From an uncultured Clostridium sp. (lineage in GTDB: Bacteria > Bacillota > Clostridia > Christensenellales > Borkfalkiaceae), in assembly GCA_900555925.1 (NCBI GenBank), contig USMU01000044.1, positions 1 through 15,764 on the forward strand: a DNA stretch of 15,764 nucleotides. Direction: 5' to 3'. The notes below the pieces were generated by a model that searched no databases, was not told where the DNA came from, and worked only from the letters and a program-made list of their open reading frames with translations. The position numbers were made by a program, and so were the translations under genes. Shown here piece by piece: positions 8,098 through 13,668 of the stretch. Each line of letters starts with the position of its first letter. The stretch's first letter is position 1.

Positions 8098-8520
8098 ATG
8101 AAAACAATCATCGGCTATACGACGGGCGTATACGATATGTTCCATATAGGGCATCTGAATATTTTAAGGCGTGCGAAAGAACAATGCGACTTTTTAATCG
8201 TCGGCGTTTCCACCGACGAGCTGGTGGAGCGGGAAAAACATAAAACGCCCGTGATTCCTTTTGCGCAGCGCTGCGAAATCGTTTCCGCTATCCGATACGT
8301 AGACAAAGTAGTACCGCAAACGGACAAAAATAAGCTGGGTGCTTGGGAAAACTATCGCTTCGACAAAATGTTCGTGGGGTCGGATTGGAAGGGCTCCCCC
8401 GAATGGAAACGTTACGAAGGTCAGCTTGCTCCTCACGGAGTGGAAATTGTCTATCTCGCTCATACGGACGGAATATCTTCTACCATTTTGGCAAAAAAAA
8501 TCGCTTGGATTAAAGAATAA
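8098..8520 (+). CDS. TagD-like cytidylyltransferase (glycerol-3-phosphate cytidylyltransferase family)
   Basis: This 140-aa enzyme belongs to the HxGH nucleotidyltransferase superfamily. It probably couples CTP with a phospho-alcohol, such as glycerol 3-phosphate, to make a CDP-alcohol plus pyrophosphate. GVYDMFHIGHLNILRRAKE carries the nucleotide-binding His16-x-x-His19 motif. VGVSTDELV and FVGSDWKGSPEW match TagD-type structure, and TDGISSTIL (residues 123-131) corresponds to the C-terminal RTEGISTT-type nucleotide-binding motif. Length is close to TagD (about 130 residues). It is the last gene of the operon and the only enzyme here that would make a CDP donor. The likely user in the window is the CDP-alcohol phosphatidyltransferase at 1700. 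Close relatives with other substrates (ethanolamine phosphate, other polyols) cannot be excluded, so the substrate is left open. Confidence 0.87.
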   Translation: MKTIIGYTTGVYDMFHIGHLNILRRAKEQCDFLIVGVSTDELVEREKHKTPVIPFAQRCEIVSAIRYVDKVVPQTDKNKLGAWENYRFDKMFVGSDWKGSPEWKRYEGQLAPHGVEIVYLAHTDGISSTILAKKIAWIKE

Positions 8521-8550
8521 ATTTTTCCGATTGAAAAATTCAAAATTTCC

Positions 8551-8578
8551 TTTACAAACAGAAAAAATATGTTATAAT
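8551..8578 (+). promoter_or_regulatory. Sigma-A type promoter of the rhamnosidase-like gene
   Basis: A -35 box TTTACA (8551-8556) and a perfect -10 TATAAT (8573-8578) are separated by 16 nt. The predicted start near 8585 lies about 50 nt upstream of the ATG at 8638. This marks a transcription unit separate from the polysaccharide operon. Confidence 0.8.
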
Positions 8579-8637
8579 AATAGAGGTCGTTTTCCTTTTG
8601 GAAAAAGATACTTTGAAAGATAACGGAGAAATGTAAG

Positions 8638-10857
8638 ATGAACGCGATATGGGGCAAGGGATTATCGGAAGAAATGAACGTAACGCTCGGCTTTCTCCTC
8701 GATATGGGGGAAAGAAAACAAGGACTGATGAAAATAGCGGCTTCGACCTGCTATAAGGTATATGCGGACGGAAAAATGCTCGCTTTCGGGCCGCAGCGTG
8801 CGGCGCACGGATTTGCTCGCGTCGCGGAAATTCCTTTTACGGGAAAAGTAATCGTCGTGGAAGTGGAAAGCAGCAATGTGGAATCCTATTGCTGGATCAA
8901 GCAAGAGCCCTTTTTTGCGTGCGAGGTGGTTTGCAGCGACGGCAAAGAATACCGTGCGGAGGATTTTGCCTGCCGTCGCCTGACCGACAGGGTACAGAAG
9001 GTTCAGCGGTACAGCTTTCAGCGGGCTTTTGCGGAGGTCTATCGCCTGAAAACGGACAGAACACGGTTTTATCGGGGAGAGGCATGCTTTGAACCATTGG
9101 AGACGGAAGAGGTAAAAATTCCGCAGTTGCTCGTTTCCCATGTGCAAAACGCGCGTCTTGCCCTGCATTTCCCCTTAAAGCAAATAGAGTCGGGACGAGT
9201 GGAAACGGACGAAAATGCTCCCGTATGGAGAGACCGTGCGCATACGCTTGTGGGGACGATTTTACAGGGATTCAAAATAGAGGAATGGGAGGAGTCCGCG
9301 ACGGACGAAGTGTCGAAGTTCGTCTATCTTCCGAACGAATCCGAAAAAAGCGGCCTGAAATATACGACGTGGGATTTCGGGCGGGCAATTACGGGATTTA
9401 CGGAACTGAAAATCCGCGCAAAGCGTCCGGGCGTCATTTATGTCGTGTTTGACGAGCTCTTATGGGAAGAAGCGGGAAAGGGGAAAAACTATGTCGATTT
9501 TAAGCGAAACGGCTGTTCCGGTGTCCATAAATGGACGGTGGAAAACGCCGGCGTTTTCCGCGTCGCTTCCTTTGAGCCGTACACGGTGCGTTATGCCTGC
9601 GTCGTATATACCGACGGCTTGGAAGTGGAAATTTCTCAAAGGGACTATGAAAATCCCGACTGCGGAAAGCTGCGTTTTTCTTCCGATGACGGGCAGGTAA
9701 ACGCGATTATGGAAGCCGCTCGGGCGACTTTGGCGCAGAACGCCGTCGATCTTTTGACCGATTGTCCTTCTCGCGAACGGGCGGGCTGGCTTTCGGACAG
9801 CTGGTTCTCCTCCGTTGCGGAGCGTTTTTTCACGGGGGATAACGCCGCGGAGAGGGCCTTTCTCGAAAATTACGTCCATGCCTCCAAAAAAGGACTGCCG
9901 GAGGGCATGATTCCCATGTGCTATCCTTCGGACAACGTGGACGGAACTTTTATTCCCAACTGGACGATGTGGTATATTCTGGAGATTGAAAAATATGCGG
10001 AACAATACGGCTGTGAAGGAATCGTGGCAGACTCCGAAGAAAATGTCAGGGGAATACTCGGATACTTTGAAAAGAAGGAAAATGAGGAGGGACTTTTGGA
10101 AAACCTCGAAAGCTGGATTTTTGTGGAATGGAGCGAGGCAAATTCCCCTTCTCATGTATGCGGCGTCAATATCCCTTCCAATATCTGTTATGCCGCTTGT
10201 CTCGAAGCCGCGGGGAAAGTTTACGCAAACGTGGAATGGAAGCGAAAGGCGGAAAGAATCCGCGAGGCCGTGAAACGTCTGGCTTATGACGGGGAATTTT
10301 TTGTGGATAACCTCGTACGGGATGAGACGGGTGCACTCGTGCGGACGGGATATTTGACGGAAGTGTGCCAATATTACGCCTTTTGGTTCAAATGCGCGAC
10401 GAAGGAAGAATATCCCGAATTATTTGAAGAACTGATGAAGCGCCTGGGACCTTCCAGAGAAGAAGGATTTCTGCCCGAAATGGAGAAGCCCAATGTTATG
10501 TACGGACTGTATATGCGGTTGGATTTGCTCATGCGGGAAGGAGAGCGTGAAAAGGTCTTGAAGGAATGTTTCGATATTTTCGGGAAAATGGCGCAGCGGA
10601 CGGGTACGCTTTGGGAAAATAACAATATTTCTGCAAGCTGTGATCACGGTTTTGCTTCTTATGCGGCGCGTTGGCTCGTCTATGCCCTGACGGGATACGA
10701 TATTATGAAAGGCGGTGCCGCGGCGAAAGAGGGAATCGGAATCGATTGCACGCTGTCACTTCCCGCGAAGGACGGGAGGCGGTTAAGGATAGATGTCAGG
10801 GATAATCGTGTGCATGTCTATCGTCCTTTGGCGCACGTCCGTGCGGTAAAGCTCTGA
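8638..10857 (+). CDS. GH78-type alpha-L-rhamnosidase-like protein, cytoplasmic
   Basis: This 739-aa protein resembles family 78 glycoside hydrolases, inverting enzymes that release alpha-L-rhamnose. The first 350 residues are beta-rich and include YTTWDFGRAITGFTELKI, the usual segment before the catalytic (alpha/alpha)6 barrel. The barrel begins with LTDCPSRERAGWLSDSW. Asp375 and Glu380 occupy the spacing of the conserved Asp and general-acid Glu of characterised enzymes. GTLWENN carries Glu660, in the place of the general base, followed by SCDHGFASYAARWL. There is no signal peptide, so it acts inside the cell, probably on imported rhamnosides or oligosaccharides. GGAGAA at 8625-8630 supports the start, and a good promoter precedes it. 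It is shorter than large extracellular rhamnosidases (about 900-1000 residues). Substrate specificity within this family is uncertain. Confidence 0.85.
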   Translation: MNAIWGKGLSEEMNVTLGFLLDMGERKQGLMKIAASTCYKVYADGKMLAFGPQRAAHGFARVAEIPFTGKVIVVEVESSNVESYCWIKQEPFFACEVVCSDGKEYRAEDFACRRLTDRVQKVQRYSFQRAFAEVYRLKTDRTRFYRGEACFEPLETEEVKIPQLLVSHVQNARLALHFPLKQIESGRVETDENAPVWRDRAHTLVGTILQGFKIEEWEESATDEVSKFVYLPNESEKSGLKYTTWDFGRAITGFTELKIRAKRPGVIYVVFDELLWEEAGKGKNYVDFKRNGCSGVHKWTVENAGVFRVASFEPYTVRYACVVYTDGLEVEISQRDYENPDCGKLRFSSDDGQVNAIMEAARATLAQNAVDLLTDCPSRERAGWLSDSWFSSVAERFFTGDNAAERAFLENYVHASKKGLPEGMIPMCYPSDNVDGTFIPNWTMWYILEIEKYAEQYGCEGIVADSEENVRGILGYFEKKENEEGLLENLESWIFVEWSEANSPSHVCGVNIPSNICYAACLEAAGKVYANVEWKRKAERIREAVKRLAYDGEFFVDNLVRDETGALVRTGYLTEVCQYYAFWFKCATKEEYPELFEELMKRLGPSREEGFLPEMEKPNVMYGLYMRLDLLMREGEREKVLKECFDIFGKMAQRTGTLWENNNISASCDHGFASYAARWLVYALTGYDIMKGGAAAKEGIGIDCTLSLPAKDGRRLRIDVRDNRVHVYRPLAHVRAVKL

Positions 10858-10912
10858 AAAATTTTCTTTGAAATTTAACGCACAGAAACTTGAAAAAAAC
10901 AGCGAAAAACAG

Positions 10913-10941
10913 TTGACAAATCTAAAAAAAAATACTATACT
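10913..10941 (+). promoter_or_regulatory. Promoter of the tRNA-Arg gene
   Basis: A consensus -35 TTGACA (10913-10918), a 17-nt spacer and -10 TATACT (10936-10941) place the start near 10948, about 28 nt upstream of the mature tRNA. The A-rich DNA before and within the spacer is typical of strong stable-RNA promoters. Confidence 0.88.
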
Positions 10942-10975
10942 ATGATAGCAATTTATCGAAAGAGAATTGCTGATT

Positions 10976-11052
10976 GCACCTTTAGCTCAACTGGATAGAG
11001 CGTTGGTCTACGGAACCAAAGGCTAGGGATTCGAATTCCTTAAGGTGCACCA
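10976..11052 (+). tRNA. tRNA-Arg (anticodon ACG), CCA encoded
   Basis: The sequence folds into a full cloverleaf. The acceptor stem pairs GCACCTT with AAGGTGC, the D stem GCTC with GAGC, the anticodon stem TTGGT with ACCAA around loop CTACGGA, and the T stem AGGGA with TCCTT around TTCGAAT, with one G-T pair. The anticodon ACG is read as ICG after deamination and decodes CGU, CGC and CGA arginine codons. The 3' CCA (11050-11052) is in the DNA. Total length is 77 nt with a 5-nt variable loop. It is a single tRNA with its own promoter and terminator. Confidence 0.98.
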
Positions 11053-11055
11053 TTG

Positions 11056-11092
11056 ACACCCTTATCCGAATATTTCGGATAAGGGTGTTTGT
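11056..11092 (+). terminator. Rho-independent terminator of the tRNA gene
   Basis: A perfect 15-bp stem (11056-11070 with 11074-11088) encloses the 3-nt loop TAT and is followed by TTTGTT. It begins four nt after the tRNA CCA end, so it closes the tRNA transcript. Confidence 0.92.
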
Positions 11093-11233
11093 TATACAGA
11101 TTAAATTTACAGAAAAGTGCTCGGAAAAGTTATGGTTAAGGCGTCCAAATTACCGTTTTTCTTGTTGCCGGCGCGCTGAATTTATCGGGACGGGGTATCG
11201 GTATGCGGGGCAGTATATTCTTTCAAGGGCAAA

Positions 11234-11261
11234 TTGACAGATAAATATTTTTTGTTATAAT
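11234..11261 (+). promoter_or_regulatory. Promoter of the O-acetyltransferase gene
   Basis: A consensus -35 TTGACA (11234-11239) and -10 TATAAT (11256-11261) are separated by 16 nt. The predicted leader to the ATG at 11347 is about 80 nt and contains only a weak CCGA/TCGG hairpin. I see no gene or recognisable element in the DNA between the tRNA terminator and this promoter (11093-11233). Confidence 0.85.
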
Positions 11262-11346
11262 CTATGGGAGATGATAAAATAAATAAAAGCCGAAAATTCG
11301 GTGCTGTCACGGACATCATAGTTTTCAACAATGGAGGAAAATAAAT

Positions 11347-11949
11347 ATGAACGGAAAACCAAAAGTTCCTCTCAACTGCTTTTTTAAGGGGAGCTATAAC
11401 CCTGCCTACGAGGAAGAAATCAAAAAGTGCAAGGATAAATGCTATCGTTATAATCAGCTCCATCCCAATGACTGTGAAGCGCAGCAGGCAATATTAAAAG
11501 AGCTTTTGGGAAAAACGGGCAAAAATATTACCGTCGTTCCGCCTTTTTGGTGCGATTACGGTTACAATATAGAAGTGGGAAATTATTTTTATGCCAATCA
11601 TAATACGATAATTCAGGACGGAGCGAAAGTTAAGTTCGGCAATAACGTTTTTATCGCTCCGAATTGCAGCTTTACGACAGCCGAACATGCGTTGGACCCG
11701 CAAATGCGTAAGGACGGAATCGAGATCGCAAAGCCCATTACCGTCGGGAATAATGTCTGGATAGGTACGGGAGCGATTATTCTCGCGGGCGTAACGATCG
11801 GCGACAATGCAGTGATAGGCGCGGGAAGTGTCGTTAAAAGGGATATTCCCGCGAATGTGATAGCGGTGGGCGTACCTTGTAAAGTGCTCCGTGAAATAAC
11901 CGAACAGGACAGGCATACATACCCGTTTTATGAGGGGGAGTATCGATAA
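11347..11949 (+). CDS. Sugar O-acetyltransferase (LacA/Maa type, left-handed beta-helix)
   Basis: This 200-aa hexapeptide-repeat enzyme probably transfers acetyl from acetyl-CoA to a hydroxyl of a free sugar in the cytoplasm, like maltose or galactoside acetyltransferase. An N-terminal helical Mac-type segment (residues 1-55) includes NPAYEEEIKKCKDKCYRYN. Hexapeptide coils follow, including IEVGNYFYANHNTIIQDGA, ITVGNNVWIGTGAIILAGV and IGDNAVIGAGSVV, ending with ANVIAVGVPCKVLREI. The catalytic His is His114 in TTAEHALD, where classical members have TAGHPxD. GGAGG at 11333-11337 and a consensus promoter support the start. It lies away from the polysaccharide operon and on its own promoter, so a detoxification role is as likely as glycan decoration. 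Its last 22 nt overlap the 3' end of the convergent merR gene. Confidence 0.93.
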   Translation: MNGKPKVPLNCFFKGSYNPAYEEEIKKCKDKCYRYNQLHPNDCEAQQAILKELLGKTGKNITVVPPFWCDYGYNIEVGNYFYANHNTIIQDGAKVKFGNNVFIAPNCSFTTAEHALDPQMRKDGIEIAKPITVGNNVWIGTGAIILAGVTIGDNAVIGAGSVVKRDIPANVIAVGVPCKVLREITEQDRHTYPFYEGEYR

Positions 11950-12764
11950 TAATTCTGCCGCAGTACGGCCGTTACAGGGGGGCAGGGTTCTATAAAAACC
12001 TGAATTTGGTAATTCCATTGTAACATTCCCGAAAGCACGACCAGACAGAGGGAAAACTCCGGAGCTGTGCCGTATTCGTTTTTTGCCCGTCTGAGTAATT
12101 TTTCCGAAACCTCCTTCCGCGTTTCCTCTGTGCAGTCGGCGCAGAGATATTTTCCCGCGGGGAGAATTTTCAGCCCCTCGGTTTGAGAATACCTCGTGCA
12201 TACCGCAAATAATCGGGAGTCGCCCTCCGTTTGATAGATGCCCGCTAAATCTTCAAAGGCAAATTCCTCCCGTTTGGCTTCTCCGATTTGCGCGTAGAAA
12301 TGCCGCAGATAATTCCATAAATTTCCGACGGTCGGCGTCGTCAGAGTTTGGGAAAGCAAAATGACTCTCTGCGGAAAAATTCTTGTATACGCCTCCTTTT
12401 CAGACGTTACGGAAGTCTGCTTACTTTCGTAAAATAGCTTTGCCCGTCGGATTTTTGTTTTCGCCTGAATGAGCTCTTCAATTTTTTCGTTTGCGCTTTG
12501 TTCCGCCTTCTCTAAAAATTCTACAATCTCCTTGAAATCGTCCGATTTCAGGATTTTCTTGATTTCATCGAGCGGCAAATCCATACACCGCAAGGTCTTT
12601 ACGAGATTGAGCCGTACAATTTCGTCCTCCGAATAGTATCGATACCCCGTCCATTTATCGATTTTATGCGGTTTTACCAGATCTATTCGGTCATAATGGC
12701 GCAAAGTCTCGGACGTCGTTCCGACAATTTTCGCCGTTTCGCTGATCGAAAAAAATTTTTCCAT
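11928..12764 (-). CDS. MerR-family transcriptional regulator with GyrI-like effector domain
   Basis: This 278-aa regulator begins MEKFFSISETAKIVGTTSETLRHYDRIDLVKP, the MerR winged helix-turn-helix, followed by WTGYRYYSEDEIVRLNLVKTLR. A dimerisation coiled coil follows (about residues 70-118), then a GyrI-like effector-binding domain (about 120-258), with LPAGKYLCADC and a closing WNYQIQVFIE strand. Such proteins sense small, often hydrophobic or cationic molecules and untwist promoters with 19-20 nt spacers. I start it at 12764, where GGGGGT lies 5 nt upstream. The longer open frame to 12959 would run through the control region and the divergent lipoprotein gene. The stop lies inside the convergent acetyltransferase gene. 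It probably controls the lipoprotein gene at 12871 and itself through the palindrome at 12790-12804. The ligand is unknown. Confidence 0.92.
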   Translation of the reverse strand: MEKFFSISETAKIVGTTSETLRHYDRIDLVKPHKIDKWTGYRYYSEDEIVRLNLVKTLRCMDLPLDEIKKILKSDDFKEIVEFLEKAEQSANEKIEELIQAKTKIRRAKLFYESKQTSVTSEKEAYTRIFPQRVILLSQTLTTPTVGNLWNYLRHFYAQIGEAKREEFAFEDLAGIYQTEGDSRLFAVCTRYSQTEGLKILPAGKYLCADCTEETRKEVSEKLLRRAKNEYGTAPEFSLCLVVLSGMLQWNYQIQVFIEPCPPVTAVLRQNYYRYSPS

Positions 12765-12783
12765 AATACCCCCGATTTTTTTC

Positions 12784-12814
12784 TTGACATTTGTGTTACA
12801 CAAAGGTTTATACT
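12784..12814 (+). promoter_or_regulatory. MerR-type promoter of the lipoprotein gene, 19-nt spacer
   Basis: A -35 TTGACA (12784-12789) and -10 TATACT (12809-12814) are separated by 19 nt, two more than optimal for free RNA polymerase. This over-long spacer with a palindrome inside it is the hallmark of promoters activated by MerR regulators through DNA untwisting. Transcription should start near 12821, giving a leader of about 50 nt to the ATG at 12871. Confidence 0.85.
12790..12804. promoter_or_regulatory. Predicted MerR operator palindrome
   Basis: TTTGTGTTACACAAA is a perfect inverted repeat with 7-nt arms around a single central base (12797). It sits between the -35 and -10 boxes of the lipoprotein promoter and just downstream of the predicted merR start. 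Binding there would activate the + strand gene and repress merR. Confidence 0.82.
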
Positions 12815-12815
12815 G

Positions 12816-12845
12816 ATTATAGCATGAAAAGAGACAAAAAGTCAA
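12816..12845 (-). promoter_or_regulatory. Promoter of the merR gene, nested with the divergent promoter
   Basis: On the - strand, TTGACT (12845-12840) and a perfect TATAAT (12821-12816) are separated by 18 nt. The predicted start is near 12809, within the -10 of the opposite promoter, so polymerase should occupy only one promoter at a time. The operator lies at roughly +6 to +20 of this transcript. Confidence 0.75.
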
Positions 12846-12870
12846 GAATATAATTATCGGGAGGTTTTTT

Positions 12871-13536
12871 ATGAAAAAGTTAACGGGAGTTGTATCAGTG
12901 CTTGCAGGTTTTACGTTCGTTTTCACGTTCGGGAGCTGTTCGGACGGAGGAGATTTCACCGCGAAAAGCTACTCGACGAGTGAAAACGTTCAGGCGATTA
13001 CCGTCGAAGCGACGGATAGGGAAATAGAAATCGGTATTTCCGAGGACGACACGGTTTATATAGACTATTATGAGAACGAAAAGGAATATTATGATATTTC
13101 CCTTTCGGAAAATGACGAATTGACGATAAAGCTCGTACTCGATAAGGCGTGGACGGACTTTATCGGCACAAAGCCCTCGGAAGAATTCCGAAAAATCAGC
13201 CTGAAAGTTCCTGACGAGCTTTTGTCCGATATTTCGGTGACGACGACGAACGAAGCGATTAAAATTTCCGCGGTATCCGTTTCCGGAAATATAGTTCTCG
13301 ACGCTAACGGAGGGGACGTAAAATTTGAGAGAGTAGCCGTGGGCGAGGGCTTGGACGTAAAGGCGAAAAACGGAAACATTACGGGGACGGTGATAGGCGC
13401 TTGGGAGGATTTTTCCATTTCCTGCACAATCAAAAAGGGGGATTGCAATTTACCAGCCGAAAAGAAGGAAGGGGCAAAGCTCCTGAAAGCGGATTGCAAT
13501 AACGGGAATATCGATATCGATTTCGTTTTTGAATAA
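12871..13536 (+). CDS. DUF4097-like lipoprotein
   Basis: This 221-aa predicted lipoprotein has a short Lys-Lys start, a hydrophobic core (residues 5-20) and a lipobox-like TFGSC, with Cys23 as the lipidation site. Phe at the -3 position is less usual than Leu. The mature part consists of repeated short beta-strands (ISLKVPDELLSDISVTTTNEAIKISAVSVSGNIVLDANGGDVKFE and similar rungs), the pattern of DUF4097/adhesin-like beta-solenoid proteins, whose function is not established. It should be anchored on the outer face of the cell membrane. GGGAGG (12859-12864) supports the start. It is transcribed divergently from the MerR regulator and is the obvious target of the 19-nt-spacer promoter. I see no enzyme motif. 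A role in envelope stress or cationic compound resistance is only an inference from the regulator type. Confidence 0.82.
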   Translation: MKKLTGVVSVLAGFTFVFTFGSCSDGGDFTAKSYSTSENVQAITVEATDREIEIGISEDDTVYIDYYENEKEYYDISLSENDELTIKLVLDKAWTDFIGTKPSEEFRKISLKVPDELLSDISVTTTNEAIKISAVSVSGNIVLDANGGDVKFERVAVGEGLDVKAKNGNITGTVIGAWEDFSISCTIKKGDCNLPAEKKEGAKLLKADCNNGNIDIDFVFE

Positions 13537-13565
13537 TTTGCGGCACGACTCGTTTTCCAAAATGT

Positions 13566-13618
13566 ACGGGCATCCGCATACGGACGCGCTGCGTCCCCGC
13601 ATACGCGGGGCTTCCCGT
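13566..13618. repeat. Compact cluster of nested palindromes
   Basis: Several hairpins are packed here: TCCG/CGGA around CATA (13573-13584), GGACGC/GCGTCC around GCT (13582-13596) and CCCCGC/GCGGGG around ATAC (13595-13610). An outer ACGGG/CCCGT pairing (13566-13570 with 13614-13618) could enclose the group. The word CCGCATACG occurs twice (13574-13582 and 13597-13605). The hairpins overlap and so compete. No open reading frame or T-run is associated. It could be a REP-like dispersed palindrome or a structured 3' end of the lipoprotein mRNA. Confidence 0.6.
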
Positions 13619-13629
13619 CGGCAATTACA

Positions 13630-13666
13630 AAACTTCCCCCGCCGCTATTCAGCGGCGGGGAAGTTT
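13630..13666. terminator. Strong hairpin terminator, likely bidirectional
   Basis: A 16-bp GC-rich stem with one bulged C pairs 13630-13646 with 13651-13666 around the loop ATTC. On the - strand it begins two nt after the hydA stop codon and is followed by TTTGT, so it ends the hydrogenase transcript. On the + strand it is followed by GTTTATT and could also stop read-through from the lipoprotein gene. Confidence 0.85.
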
Positions 13667-13668
13667 GT

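Noticed and set aside
8520..8540. Small hairpin after the cytidylyltransferase gene as a terminator
   Set aside because: The 8-bp stem is almost entirely A-T, has a 5-nt loop and lacks a following T-run, so it is too weak to call a terminator.
10976..11052. tRNA-Arg as an integration (att) site
   Set aside because: No integrase gene and no second copy of the tRNA 3' end was seen in the window. The tRNA is followed directly by its own terminator.
12765..12959. N-terminal extension of merR by 65 residues
   Set aside because: It would cover the divergent promoters, the operator and the start of the lipoprotein gene. The MerR fold begins exactly at the downstream Met with a good ribosome binding site.
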